From Deltaproteobacteria bacterium (lineage in GTDB: Bacteria; Desulfobacterota; Desulfuromonadia; Geobacterales; Pseudopelobacteraceae): 64,000 nucleotides of DNA. Shown piece by piece: positions 16,171 to 24,237 of this stretch. The stretch is from NCBI GenBank assembly GCA_021780495.1, contig JAJXYO010000062.1:118302-182301 (forward strand), given 5' to 3'. Position numbers and translations under genes: made by a program. The notes below the pieces were generated by a model. The model saw only the letters and a program-made list of their open reading frames with translations. It was not told the origin of the DNA and ran no database searches. Each line of letters opens with the position of its first letter. The stretch's first letter is position 1.

Positions 16171-16830
16171 TCAAGCTTTACCGCAGCCCCCGGCACAGCT
16201 GCAGGCCAGACCGCGGGCCTTTTGGAACGCCTCCCGGCCTTCGCGCAAGGAGAGAACGGCGATCCCCACAGATCCGAGAGCGTCCAGATAGGCGATGCCG
16301 GTCAGGGCATAACCGGCACTGGCAACCAGCAGCACCACGGAGAGTTGCAGACAGGTGCGGGTGCAGGCGGCATCGGCCAGGATGGCAGAGGAATTGAGGG
16401 CGGTCCCCACCTTTACCTTGTAGTGCAGCAGCAGCTGCATGGAAACTATGGAGAGTACGGACACGATGATACCCCAGCGGGTGGTTTCCGGCCGGTGCCC
16501 CTGCACAAGAGAGACCACGCCGGTCGCCAGCATGCCTGCGGCGAGCAGGTAGAAAGCGCCGCCGGTGATCCGCAAGGCCCGCCGCTCGAAGGGGTCGCGA
16601 TCTTCCAGTTCACCCTGGCCGAGCCGCCGGACCATGTGCCAGATACCGATGCCGGAGATGACCTCCACCAGGGAGTCCAGCCCGAAGCCGAACAGGGAAA
16701 GCGTCTGATCCTCGGCCCCGAACCAGATCGAAACAGCGCCTTCGGCACAATTGTAGAAGATGGTAATCAGCGCCAGCACGGCTGCTGTGCGGTAAAGCTG
16801 TTGCAGTTTGAGCATCTTGTTGCAGAACAT
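16171..16830 (-). CDS. CDF-like cation transporter, membrane domain only
   Basis: About 219 residues with five or six hydrophobic helices. The FGLDSLVEVISGIGIW motif and the later SSAILADAACT motif occupy the places of the metal-binding helices in cation diffusion facilitators, but the second site has ADAA rather than the usual HALAD-type pattern, so transport specificity is uncertain. There is no long cytoplasmic C-terminal domain; the end is a Cys-rich tail CSCAGGCGKA. It may be a metal exporter. Confidence 0.7.
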   Translation of the reverse strand: MFCNKMLKLQQLYRTAAVLALITIFYNCAEGAVSIWFGAEDQTLSLFGFGLDSLVEVISGIGIWHMVRRLGQGELEDRDPFERRALRITGGAFYLLAAGMLATGVVSLVQGHRPETTRWGIIVSVLSIVSMQLLLHYKVKVGTALNSSAILADAACTRTCLQLSVVLLVASAGYALTGIAYLDALGSVGIAVLSLREGREAFQKARGLACSCAGGCGKA

Positions 16831-16866
16831 GAATGATCCTTGTCGCAGGATACGGCCTGCTTTTCG

Positions 16867-17421
16867 TTAGGTATGTGATCCGGGCGATCTGTGTGAAATC
16901 ACGCTCAAAAGGGATGCAACAGCGGGCCGGTCGGCCGGCCCCTCGCCCACATGATGCACGCGCACCATCCCGTCCGGGTCGATGAGGACATCGCCACCGC
17001 GCTGGTAGATGTCCCCTTCTGATTTCTTCAGCCGCGTGCCTTTCGATAACTCCCTGAGATACGACACCCAGGTCTTGAGACCCCAGATATCCCAGAACGA
17101 GGCGGTCAGCATGCCATAGCGGTTGTACACCTCACGGGTGTCATCCACGAGAACCGGCCACTTAAGCGCCGTATCGCTGACATAACAGCCAGCCAGGTAG
17201 TCATTCTCGAACGTGACCACCACCACCTTGACATTCAGCCTGCTGAGTTCATCTTCCTGATCACGCAACTGCGTGATGTGCGCCCGGCAGGGCAGTCAAC
17301 CCAGGTGGCGATGAAACACCATCAACAGCCAGCTGCCCCTGAAGTCCTCAAGCCGATGGATAGCGCCATGGCTGTCGTGCAGGCTGAAAGCGATCGCCGG
17401 CCGGCCTGTCAAATTGTCCAT
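16867..17421 (-). CDS. peroxiredoxin-like selenoprotein (UGA = Sec42)
   Basis: The reading frame open from 17268 is preceded in the same frame by 51 further codons starting at ATG 17421 with a GGAGAGG ribosome-binding site. They are interrupted only by TGA at 17296-17298. Reading TGA as selenocysteine gives about 184 residues of an AhpC/TSA-like thioredoxin fold, with RHLG-U-LPCRAH at the peroxidatic site, so Sec and Cys form a UXXC pair where relatives have CXXC. A hairpin at a distance suitable for a bacterial SECIS element follows. The likely role is peroxide or persulfide reduction with thiol partners. It shares its strand and probably its transcript with the CDF-like and methyltransferase genes. 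Confidence 0.85.
17260..17277 (-). promoter_or_regulatory. putative bacterial SECIS hairpin of the peroxiredoxin-like gene
   Basis: On the minus strand ATCACGCA-GT-TGCGTGAT, an 8-bp stem beginning 18 nt after the TGA codon, with a G in the apical loop. It lies inside the coding sequence, as expected for bacterial SECIS elements read by SelB. Confidence 0.6.
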
Positions 17422-17486
17422 ATCTGCACCTCTCCTCACCCGATAGGATCAAACCCCAACGACCGCCAGTCGAACGCAGCCTGCCC

Positions 17487-17509
17487 TGCACATACTGCAC
17501 ATACTGCAC
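17487..17509. repeat. short tandem repeat upstream of selenoprotein gene
   Basis: Three copies of TGCAC separated by ATAC (9-bp period) in the 108-nt gap between the tetrahaem cytochrome and the selenoprotein gene. Function unknown. Confidence 0.5.
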
Positions 17510-17529
17510 TATCACACCGGAACCGGTCA

Positions 17530-18333
17530 CTATTGCAGATCTGCAGCAACCTGCAGAATCGACACCAGCTCCACCAGTTCGTTATCGGTGAGTGTTACCG
17601 GCCGCATCAGCGCCCAGGGCCGGACCGCCCGGGGATTTTTCAGCCAGACACCGAGTTTGCGGCTGGTCCAGGCCTCACTGCCCCTGAAGGTCCGGGGGTA
17701 ATAGACCGACAACAGGCCCGACAGGTTGGGACCGATGTTGCCCCGGCCCAGGGCGCCACTGCGCTGGCTGAGCAGACGATGGCAGGCGCCGCACTGCTGT
17801 GAGAAGATATCCCGGCCGGTATGCGCGGCGATGTTGAAGTGCACCGCCACGGGGGTATCATCATCCGCTGTACGGCCCTGCGCACCGGCAAGTAGGGCAT
17901 TCACGATCTGCGTGGTTCGCTCGTCATCCAGGCCGAAATCCGGCATGGCAGCCACCGGCCGCTGAATGGAAAGCGCCAGTTGTTCCGGTGTCTTCCGCGC
18001 GGCGGCCCGGTCGAGACTGGCAGCAAGACGGTTCCCGCGCCCGGCAGTGACATGGCAGCGCCGGCAGGCATACTGCTCCAGCAGGCGGATGCCCTGGCGC
18101 AACTGCCGGTCATCTTTCAGGGTAAAACGGGCATAGCGGCCGGCGATCAGGCGCTGATGGGCGATATTCTTGCGCTCCGAGGCCGGGTTGCCCCGGTGGC
18201 AGACCGTGCAGCCCCCCAGCCTGGCATAATGTGCCGGGTGGCAGGTCAGGCAGAGCTGGCGCCCCGGGTCAGCCCCGGCAGGGACGGGCGCCAGCAGTAC
18301 CAGCAGCAGCGCTGTCAGACACCAAGCGCCCAA
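17530..18333 (-). CDS. tetrahaem c-type cytochrome of a bc-type complex
   Basis: About 267 residues with a signal peptide and haem sites CLTCH, CTVCH, CRRCH and CGACH. The last haem lies in a class-I-like cytochrome c domain (GRDIFSQQCGACH followed by MRPVTLTDNELVELVSIL, where the Met could be an axial ligand). It overlaps the subunit IV gene by 19 nt, so it is probably the c-type subunit of the bc complex encoded here. The electron acceptor would be a periplasmic cytochrome pool. Confidence 0.85.
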   Translation of the reverse strand: MGAWCLTALLLVLLAPVPAGADPGRQLCLTCHPAHYARLGGCTVCHRGNPASERKNIAHQRLIAGRYARFTLKDDRQLRQGIRLLEQYACRRCHVTAGRGNRLAASLDRAAARKTPEQLALSIQRPVAAMPDFGLDDERTTQIVNALLAGAQGRTADDDTPVAVHFNIAAHTGRDIFSQQCGACHRLLSQRSGALGRGNIGPNLSGLLSVYYPRTFRGSEAWTSRKLGVWLKNPRAVRPWALMRPVTLTDNELVELVSILQVAADLQ

Positions 18334-18725
18334 TTCGGCCCCCGCAAGAACAGCGCTACGATCGTCAGCGCCAGGATGGTGATGAACGTCAGCAGGGTCA
18401 GCAGCGATACGGCCTGCTGTCCGGGCGGAAACCAGCGGGCGTGGTGCACCCGCACCTGCCCCGGCAGCCAGGGCAGAAACAGAAATACCAGGCCGAGCGC
18501 CAGCAGCGGATACATCATCCAGCGCGAATAGCTGACCAGCTCCTGCGTCCAGAGCAGGAACCAGGCCGATTTAACCGGATTGGGGGTTGCCGCCGGGTCG
18601 GCTGCAATCTGCAGCGGGGCCGGGATCAGGGCCGCCAGCACCAGCAGGATCGCGATCAGCCCCCACAGGGAGCGGCCGATCAATCGGAAGAAAAGCGGAG
18701 AACTTTTTACAAATCCGGTTTTCAT
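18315..18725 (-). CDS. cytochrome b/b6 C-terminal domain (subunit IV-like)
   Basis: About 136 residues from the ATG at 18725, which overlaps the cytochrome b stop by 4 nt. Three membrane helices with the PNPVKSAWFLLWTQEL segment, the place of the PEWY-type quinol-site motif of subunit IV proteins, here altered. It completes a split cytochrome b together with the upstream gene. The longer frame to 18989 is an out-of-frame extension into cytochrome b and is rejected. Confidence 0.82.
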   Translation of the reverse strand: MKTGFVKSSPLFFRLIGRSLWGLIAILLVLAALIPAPLQIAADPAATPNPVKSAWFLLWTQELVSYSRWMMYPLLALGLVFLFLPWLPGQVRVHHARWFPPGQQAVSLLTLLTFITILALTIVALFLRGPNWALGV

Positions 18726-19363
18726 AGGTACGGCAAGACCCCCTTGTTTTTTCTGACCCGGTAAAAATGCAGCAGGGAAAGCAGCAGCACCGTCAGCGGA
18801 ACAACCACAATGTGCAAGGCATAGAAGCGCAGCAGGGTCAGCGGCTGACCGATGCCATCCGGCACCAGCAGGCTCCGCAGCGCATGCCCCCAGGGGGCCG
18901 TCAGCAGCAGCTCCATGCCGGTCTGGGTGGCCCAATAGGCCAGCTGATCCATTGGCAGCAGATACCCGGCATAGGCCTCGAAGACACACAGCAGCAGGAG
19001 CAGCATGCCGATGACCCAGTTCAGTTGACGCGGGCGATGGTAGGCCCCGGTCAGAATCACCCGCAGGGTATGGAGAAACAGCAGGACCAGCAGGACATGG
19101 GAGCTCAGCCGGTGCAGGCTGCGCAGGTATTTCCCGCCCCGAACGGCCAATTCCAGAAAGAGGATCGAGCGGTAGGCCCGCTCGGGTGTCGGCTGGTAGT
19201 AGACCAGCAGCAGCATCCCGCTGGCCAGCAGCAGCAGGAAGGCGCTGAACGCCAGCCCGCCCAGGCAGAAGGTATAGCTGAGACGCAGATTCCGCTCCAG
19301 CACGACACGGGGAAAAAGATGTTTGAGGAAATCGGAGATCACGAAATGTCTACCCTGCCGCAC
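18722..19363 (-). CDS. cytochrome b6-like subunit
   Basis: About 213 residues with four membrane helices. The two haem-ligand His pairs are present with classical spacings: 14 residues apart in helix B (LHRLSSHVLLVLLFLH, first and last His) and 15 apart in helix D (ALH to SLLH). The start is uncertain: GTG at 19363 or GTG at 19342, as the conserved part begins near FLKHLFPRVVLERNLR. The gene directly follows the foreign insert; its natural upstream partner, the Rieske gene, is now about 7.4 kb away. Confidence 0.88.
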   Translation of the reverse strand: MRQGRHFVISDFLKHLFPRVVLERNLRLSYTFCLGGLAFSAFLLLLASGMLLLVYYQPTPERAYRSILFLELAVRGGKYLRSLHRLSSHVLLVLLFLHTLRVILTGAYHRPRQLNWVIGMLLLLLCVFEAYAGYLLPMDQLAYWATQTGMELLLTAPWGHALRSLLVPDGIGQPLTLLRFYALHIVVVPLTVLLLSLLHFYRVRKNKGVLPYL

Positions 19364-19914
19364 GTGGTAAATATATCAATATGTATATACTCATCCGAGG
19401 TAGAAATCCAGCGGGCTTTTCGGCTCATTAACGTCCGTGCCGGAACGCAGTTCACCGGTTTACAAGGGCAGGCTGGCAAGGCCAGGATTGCAGGTATTCA
19501 GGGGGCGGTAAAGAGGCGGGCAGACATGATAATCAGGTACAAATACATGGTATTTTTAATTGGTGATAACAAAGGTGCATGCTATAGTGCCGCAGGTTGA
19601 TACGAGGACGGGAATCCCGATATTCCTGACTTAAAAAAGTGGCGTGTCGGTGGTCGGTGGAAGAGATCGAGACGGATAAGACGATGATTTAAATCTGTGA
19701 TCTGTAGACTTGACCCCTCAAGTATTCTTGCAGATTGCCTTTAGTGACACAGCATTAAAAGAAATGACTAAAAAGATGGGGGGGGAGATGGGATCCGGAC
19801 GTAAGGTTATGGTACATCCCGCACGAGAGAATTAAAGGTTCAGATTTGGAAAAGCATATAATATTAGATGCAAACATACAATATTAGATACCGGCTCTAA
19901 CCGGTGATTAACGA
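19364..19914. other. left part of accessory island, no supportable gene
   Basis: About 550 nt without a convincing reading frame. It holds an AT-rich segment next to cytochrome b (ATATATCAATATGTATATA) that could be a replacement promoter, a third partial copy of the structured repeat (19695-19717) and a short direct repeat (ATATTAGAT spaced by 17 nt) just before the first cassette core site. Composition is mixed, as expected for a patchwork of insertions. Confidence 0.5.
19695..19717 (-). repeat. partial third copy of structured repeat
   Basis: Read on the minus strand it matches the start of the repeats at 24238 and 25045 (GGGTCA-GTCTACAGATCACAG) with one mismatch. It is in inverted orientation to the other two. 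Confidence 0.55.
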
Positions 19915-19921
19915 GTTAGGC
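19915..19921 (+). other. integron-type core site GTTAGGC at cassette start
   Basis: GTTAGGC fits the GTTRRRY recombination core and lies 9 nt before the DMP19-family start codon, the usual arrangement at the 5' end of a gene cassette. Confidence 0.5.
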
Positions 19922-19930
19922 AGGAGCAAA

Positions 19931-20455
19931 ATGAACATTGAAAAATTCATTGAGAATTTAGCTGTACAAATTTATGAAGAGCCACTCGTGCATGTTCGAG
20001 AGGAAGCTAATTTCCCCAATATTTGTAATCCGCTCCATGTATTTATACTTTTAATCGACTGTGATCTGGAAATTGATATGAACGGTGTACTTGGCTACTT
20101 GGAGAACCCCAGTGGCCGTCATTTAAAAAAGACAATCAAAGCACTTGAGGAGATTGGAGCCCCAAAATGCTCTGCACTTTTCGATTCTATACAAGAGTGT
20201 ATGGATAGGCACGATGTCTCATGGAATAGGCTTCGCAGCGATTCCGAAAATTTAACGGAATTTGAAATTACATCTTTTAGAAAGTTACATGGTGATTCCC
20301 TTGATTCTTTCGCCAACGAGGTTTTCGAGTTATCAAGTGGCTTCTCGCTATTTAACACGCTCTATTCCCCCGAAGATGCTAATTCTGCATTTGTTGCATA
20401 TATTTCAGGAAAAATTAACGAGCTTAAAATTGAGATAGAGAAAAGAATTGCCTAA
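19931..20455 (+). CDS. DMP19/DUF4375-like protein in an integron-type cassette
   Basis: About 174 residues from the ATG at 19931 (AGGAGC upstream). The N-terminal IEKFIENLAV and the ALEEIGAPKCSALF segment fit the DMP19-like DUF4375 family of small helical proteins, common in cassettes; function unknown. AT-rich compared with flanking cytochrome genes. It is bounded by GTTAGGC upstream and an attC-like site that contains its stop codon (GCCTAAC), so it is best read as a mobile gene cassette inserted in the bc operon. Confidence 0.75.
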   Translation: MNIEKFIENLAVQIYEEPLVHVREEANFPNICNPLHVFILLIDCDLEIDMNGVLGYLENPSGRHLKKTIKALEEIGAPKCSALFDSIQECMDRHDVSWNRLRSDSENLTEFEITSFRKLHGDSLDSFANEVFELSSGFSLFNTLYSPEDANSAFVAYISGKINELKIEIEKRIA

Positions 20456-20511
20456 CACGGACGCACGACCTGACCGATAAAGCCGTCAGGTCAGCGCCCA
20501 CGCCGTTGATC
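20450..20511 (+). other. attC-like recombination site
   Basis: Begins GCCTAAC (RYYYAAC), contains the perfect hairpin GACCTGAC/GTCAGGTC and ends GTTGATC, one base from GTTRRRY. The outer arms ACGG-CG and CGCCGT also pair. About 62 nt, within the usual attC range. The degenerate right end may explain why the array stops here. Confidence 0.5.
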
Positions 20512-21162
20512 GCGACACGATGTCGCGTGATTATATGTGTTTGATATTACTTCTAAAACCTCCTTCAAGCACCTGAAGTATCCCCTTCAGCGCCCTAGGT
20601 GGCGTGCTTGGTACGCGCTGTGTACTTGGTGCGAAGCCCACTTACAACGTACCGAATCGGGTTCAAATGGCGACAAGAGAACCCCTCCGGAAACTCCATC
20701 CGGTTAAGGGCTAGGGCAGGACAATATGGTGAAATTATGTGAATGGTCGTTGACGCGCCGTCAGATGGGCGCCTACCCTACGGGAGTTAACAGGGGATAT
20801 GCATGTTTCCCAGGGTTTACATGCGTGGCCAGGCTGCAGTGCATTAACGTCGCTGCACGGGATTGTTGAGCCACCGGCGTTCAGACCGCACCTAAGTTGT
20901 CCGTTAAGATAATCACGCGGAACGTGGAAAAGTCGTCACTCCGCCATGAACGCGATGCATGGCAAGCCGACCGTAAGGCAGGCAGATGGAGGGGCGAAAG
21001 TAAGAGGTCGGAAAAAGCAAATGCCACCCGGTAACAGGGTGGATAGAGCATGAAACATGGCTCGCGTTAAAACCGGGGAACATCCTTCCATTCCCCCGGC
21101 GAAATGGCGCGCCCACGTCCGACTGGTGTTCCGTTGCGAGATCATTTGGAGAACCTCTGTAG

Positions 21163-22701
21163 ATGGGAAAGCAAAAGACGACTTTGGTCGGTGCGCCCAG
21201 AGACAAGAGCGGAACATGGGGCAAGGTTGATTGGAAGAGAGCCCGCCGCGAAGTCAGGAGGCTGCAAATCCGTATCGCAAAGGCTGTGCTGGAAAACCGG
21301 TGGAACAGGGTGAAAACCTTGCAACACCTGCTGACCCGCTCGTTCCACGCCAAGCTGTTGGCTGTCAAACGAGTGACTTCGAATAAAGGCAAGAAAACCC
21401 CTGGCGTTGACGGCACTCTTTGGCAAACCGCCAAAGTCAGATGGCGCGCTGCATGCAGCCTGCGCCGACGTGGCTACAAGCCGCAACCACTGAGAAGGAT
21501 ATACATCCCGAAAAAGAACGGGAAGAAACGACCGTTATCAATACCCACGATGTTTGATCGGGCCATGCAGGCGCTGTACAAGCTGGCACTTGCTCCGGTG
21601 GCTGAAACAACAGCTGACGGCAACTCCTATGGATTCCGGGAGGGGCGCAGTTGCGCCGACGCAACCGCCGCAGCTTTCAACGCGCTGAGCAAACCGAACT
21701 CGGCACCATGGGTACTTGAAGCGGATATCACGGGGTGTTATGACAACATTTGCCAGAACTGGCTGATGACTAACATTCCCATGGATCGTGGGATTCTTCG
21801 CAAGTGGCTTGAGGCGGGGTACGTGGAAGATGGTATCCTGTACCCCTCGCACAAAGGAACTCCGCAAGGGGGGATAATCAGCCCCACCCTGGCGAACATG
21901 ACACTGGACGGATTGGAGCGGGTTGTCCGCAATGCAGTCCGCCGTCGAAATCGTGTTAACTTCATCCGCTATGCTGATGACTTCATCGTGACGGGCAAAT
22001 CACGCCGTCTCCTTGAAAAAGCCATCAGGCCGGCGATTGAAAAGTTTCTGGCCGAGCGCGGTCTAACTCTTTCACCGGAGAAAACCGCGATCACGCATAT
22101 AAAAGACGGATTTACGTTCCTCGGGCAAACCTATCGCAAGACCGGCAATGTCCTGCACATCACCCCGGCCAAGGAGGGAGTCCTCGCCCTCAAGCGAAAG
22201 GTAGGAACAGTGATCCGCAAACACGTCAGCGCACCAATGCCGATCTTGGTCAAGAAGCTCAACGAGACGCTTCGCGGCTGGGGGAACTACCACCGCCATG
22301 TGGTGGCATGGGAAACTTTTGTAGGTGTCGATAAATATGTCAAGGAGCAACTTTGGCGGATGGTGCAAAGTCGGCACCCGAAGAAACCCCGGAAATGGCT
22401 GCATCGCCATTATTGGCAAATTCCGGGCCACCATCGGGCGTTCACAACCACCTCTAAAACCGTCAAAGGCGAACTACGGCATCACGAAGTAGTCCGCCTC
22501 AAGTTTCTGGGCATTAAACGACACATCAAGATCAAGGCCGACGCCAACCCGTACCTGCCGGAACAGGGCAGATACTTTGCACAGCGCCGACACGATAAAG
22601 AGTCGAGATATCTTCTGGGCCATTCGGCCCGAGAGCATCTGGCCTTGACCGCCGCAAAACGAAGTAACAGAGCTGGGGCGTCCAACAAGGGCGTCCTTTG
22701 A
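21163..22701 (+). CDS. group II intron reverse transcriptase/maturase
   Basis: About 512 residues: RT N-terminal domain, seven RT blocks with the catalytic YADD (FIRYADDF, near residue 270), GTPQGGIISPTLANM and the maturase X domain (LRGWGNYH). The C-terminus reaches DANPYLPEQGRYFAQRR, the point where related proteins enter an HNH endonuclease domain, but the zinc Cys pairs and HNH motif are absent. The intron would therefore splice and reverse-transcribe but lacks its own target-cleaving nuclease. Confidence 0.92.
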   Translation: MGKQKTTLVGAPRDKSGTWGKVDWKRARREVRRLQIRIAKAVLENRWNRVKTLQHLLTRSFHAKLLAVKRVTSNKGKKTPGVDGTLWQTAKVRWRAACSLRRRGYKPQPLRRIYIPKKNGKKRPLSIPTMFDRAMQALYKLALAPVAETTADGNSYGFREGRSCADATAAAFNALSKPNSAPWVLEADITGCYDNICQNWLMTNIPMDRGILRKWLEAGYVEDGILYPSHKGTPQGGIISPTLANMTLDGLERVVRNAVRRRNRVNFIRYADDFIVTGKSRRLLEKAIRPAIEKFLAERGLTLSPEKTAITHIKDGFTFLGQTYRKTGNVLHITPAKEGVLALKRKVGTVIRKHVSAPMPILVKKLNETLRGWGNYHRHVVAWETFVGVDKYVKEQLWRMVQSRHPKKPRKWLHRHYWQIPGHHRAFTTTSKTVKGELRHHEVVRLKFLGIKRHIKIKADANPYLPEQGRYFAQRRHDKESRYLLGHSAREHLALTAAKRSNRAGASNKGVL

Positions 22702-22709
22702 GAATGCCT

Positions 22710-22743
22710 GAGCCGGATGAAGCGAAAGTTTCAAGTCCGGTTC
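22710..22743 (+). ncRNA. group II intron domain V
   Basis: 34-nt hairpin starting GAGCCGGATGAAG, with GCGAAAGT at the tip and closing AGTCCGGTTC. The AGC catalytic triad, GAAA tip and bulge fit domain V. Confidence 0.85.
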
Positions 22744-22888
22744 TTAGGGGGGTCGGGAGCCGAGAGGCTCCCCTCCTACCCGGTACTAAACCGCTTCGCG
22801 GCAACAAAAAGCTAATAAAGTCAGAATTTTAAAGGCGATATAAGTCAAAGGCGAAAAAAGCGATATGAAAACCATATAAAACCCGATT

Positions 22889-22917
22889 AGGCGGCGTCTT
22901 TGGACACCGCCTTTTTT
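22889..22917 (+). terminator. rho-independent terminator
   Basis: AGGCGGCGTC-tttg-GACACCGCCT followed by TTTTTT, downstream of the intron. The 100 nt between the intron end and this hairpin hold no gene. Confidence 0.75.
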
Positions 22918-23001
22918 GTTGCCATCTTGCGACTTCTCCTTTCAAGCTCCGGTTTACGGCCTGAGGGCCGGATACACCAAAACCTGGAGAGGAGAAGTAC
23001 G

Positions 23002-23100
23002 ATGACCGAATTACGACGAAGAATGATGGAAGACCTGCAACTGGCCGGGTACCGGCTTCTATTGCGGGACGGATACAGACTTTGCTTGATTCTTTTGTAG
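23002..23100 (+). pseudogene. 5' stub of a tyrosine recombinase (integrase)
   Basis: Strong GGAGAGGAGAAG site, then MTELRRRMMEDLQLAGY, the characteristic beginning of the SAM-like N-terminal domain of phage/IS-type tyrosine recombinases. After residue 17 the sequence departs from the family and stops within 16 codons, and no catalytic domain follows. It is a deletion remnant, marking past mobile-element activity. Confidence 0.6.
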
Positions 23101-23316
23101 CCGGAATACCGGCCATGTTGCAACGGATGCTGCTAATTCCGGCCTGGAAATACTGACTCAGAGCGTATAAACAAAAGCGTTACCACCGCTTATGTCGGTG
23201 CGAAAGTTGAGTTATTTATTGAAACCCATTCATAAAGCCCGTATTATCGGCCCGCCAGAAGACTTAAAACCGGCATTAAATTCCAAATAGCACCGGCAGC
23301 GGCGCGAAGCGGTTCA

Positions 23317-23383
23317 GTTCAACTGGACTTTATGCGGTGGCTTCGCTGCGCTACGCACCCCATAAACTCTTAAGTCGTTAGGC
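23317..23383 (+). other. attC-like site ending in GTTAGGC
   Basis: Starts GTTCAAC (RYYYAAC) and ends GTTAGGC (GTTRRRY), 67 nt, with nested pairing GACTT/AAGTC and TTTATG/CATAAA around a GC-rich tip. It directly precedes the next cassette gene. The upstream interval 23101-23316 holds no recognisable gene. Confidence 0.55.
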
Positions 23384-23393
23384 GACAAAAGAG

Positions 23394-23597
23394 ATGAAAA
23401 TGACAAAAAATGAAATTGCCGATCTGATCGAGGCATTTATTGATGGGCGTTCCGGGGATTGGGACTGGGATGACTTTATTTCTATAAAACAGGCAGATCC
23501 AGAAATAGATAGTATCCGAGCACAATGTGCAAAAATACCTGAGATTTTCCCGCCCACCGAAAAAGGCTACTATTGCGCCCCCGATGGGAATAATTAG
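23394..23597 (+). CDS. small cassette-borne protein, unknown function
   Basis: About 67 residues, acidic, with a WDWDDF patch and the ending PPTEKGYYCAPDG. This resembles small hypothetical proteins often found in integron and other mobile cassettes; no function is known. A start at 23400 (MTKNEIADL) is equally possible. It lies 10 nt after the GTTAGGC core. No attC is visible after its stop, so the cassette's 3' end seems lost. Confidence 0.65.
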   Translation: MKMTKNEIADLIEAFIDGRSGDWDWDDFISIKQADPEIDSIRAQCAKIPEIFPPTEKGYYCAPDGNN

Positions 23598-23611
23598 GGA
23601 CATTGCCCGTA

Positions 23612-23914
23612 TTACGACTCAGAAAGTCGTGTTTCAATGTCCATATGTCCCTGCAGAATTCGGACGATCTCGATCATATCCGGAAGCGTTTGACGGTAAA
23701 AAATCACATGACTGCCGGCGTTCAATTTTCGATATCCAAGACGAATATCACTACAATCTTTTCCTTTGAGCGGATTGGCAGCTAACTACTGAAACGAAAC
23801 GTCCAGCATTTGTAGATACAAGTTGCGTTGTTCACGCCCCCAGCGCTTTTGCGTGAAGTTAGCAATCCCTTTTAAATCAGCCTTCGCCATGTTTGTGAGA
23901 GTAAGAGAGGGCAT
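23612..23914 (-). pseudogene. parE: ParE-type toxin gene with premature amber stop
   Basis: Starts at ATG 23914 overlapping the antitoxin stop. The frame encodes a ParE/RelE-fold toxin (ADLKGIAN, TQKRWGREQ, then after the stop LAANPLKGKDCSDIRLGYRKL and IEIVRILQGHMD) but is cut by TAG at 23786-23788, codon 43. The second half, which carries the usual functional residues, is otherwise intact. The toxin is therefore inactive unless suppressed, while the antitoxin remains. Confidence 0.8.
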
Positions 23915-24156
23915 CAGTTGGAACTTTCACCGTCAAGTTCAGAAAGTAAGCTCTTAAGCGAATAATCAGCCGTGCCGCTTTCTTCACCTTCAATTAGTGC
24001 ACGGCGTAGCAGGGACAGCTTGGTTTCCCGCTCTTCCAGAAGTCGCAGACCGGCGCGAATTGTTTCACTTGCTGAACCAAAACGGCCTTGGACAACCTGC
24101 TGGGAAATGAAATTTTCGTAGTGCTTGCCAAGGGTAACACTGGTATTTTTTTGCAT
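23914..24156 (-). CDS. parD: ParD-like antitoxin
   Basis: About 80 residues, a ribbon-helix-helix ParD family protein: TSVTLGKHYENFISQQV, then GRFGSASETIRAGLRLLEERE, the standard dimerisation and DNA-binding region, and a toxin-wrapping tail rich in Glu and Leu. It would repress its own promoter and neutralise ParE. Its stop overlaps the start of the broken toxin gene (ATGA). Confidence 0.85.
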   Translation of the reverse strand: MQKNTSVTLGKHYENFISQQVVQGRFGSASETIRAGLRLLEERETKLSLLRRALIEGEESGTADYSLKSLLSELDGESSN

Positions 24157-24237
24157 GAGATTACCTCCATCAATGCCGTTATGATATCACCTTATAATAT
24201 TTATTGGTATTGTTCAAGAGCAAGAAAAGAACCGCTG

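Larger units (their letters stand above)
20629..22786 (+). mobile_element. group II intron with reverse transcriptase
   Basis: The 5' end is placed at GTGCG (20629) and the 3' end just after CTACCCGG near 22786; both ends are inferred from consensus and may be off by a few bases. The internal layout fits: structured 5' RNA of about 530 nt, a reverse transcriptase gene, a domain V hairpin at 22710-22743 and a domain VI stem with the bulged A in CCTACCC. It sits about 118 nt beyond the attC-like site, on the plus strand. Confidence 0.85.

Noticed and set aside
15487-16836. 449-residue plus-strand reading frame
   Set aside because: Antisense to the methyltransferase and CDF-like genes; composition is that of a GC-rich shadow frame.
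16867-17268. Short peroxiredoxin-like gene starting at TTG 17268
   Set aside because: It would lack the active site and the first strand of the fold; the in-frame upstream part with TGA as Sec explains the sequence better.
17487-17509. Tandem TGCACATAC repeat as a CRISPR fragment
   Set aside because: Unit is only 9 bp with no spacers. No CRISPR array or cas gene was seen anywhere in the window.
18725-18989. N-terminal extension of the subunit IV gene
   Set aside because: It is out of frame within cytochrome b and lacks membrane or family features; ATG 18725 overlaps the cytochrome b stop as expected for coupled genes.
20450-20640. Group IIC-type intron inserted directly in an attC hairpin
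   Set aside because: The GTGCG intron start lies about 118 nt beyond the hairpin, so it is not an insertion at the attC stem itself.
23786-23788. Amber codon in parE read as pyrrolysine or suppressed
   Set aside because: No evidence for Pyl machinery; the simplest reading is a disabling mutation.
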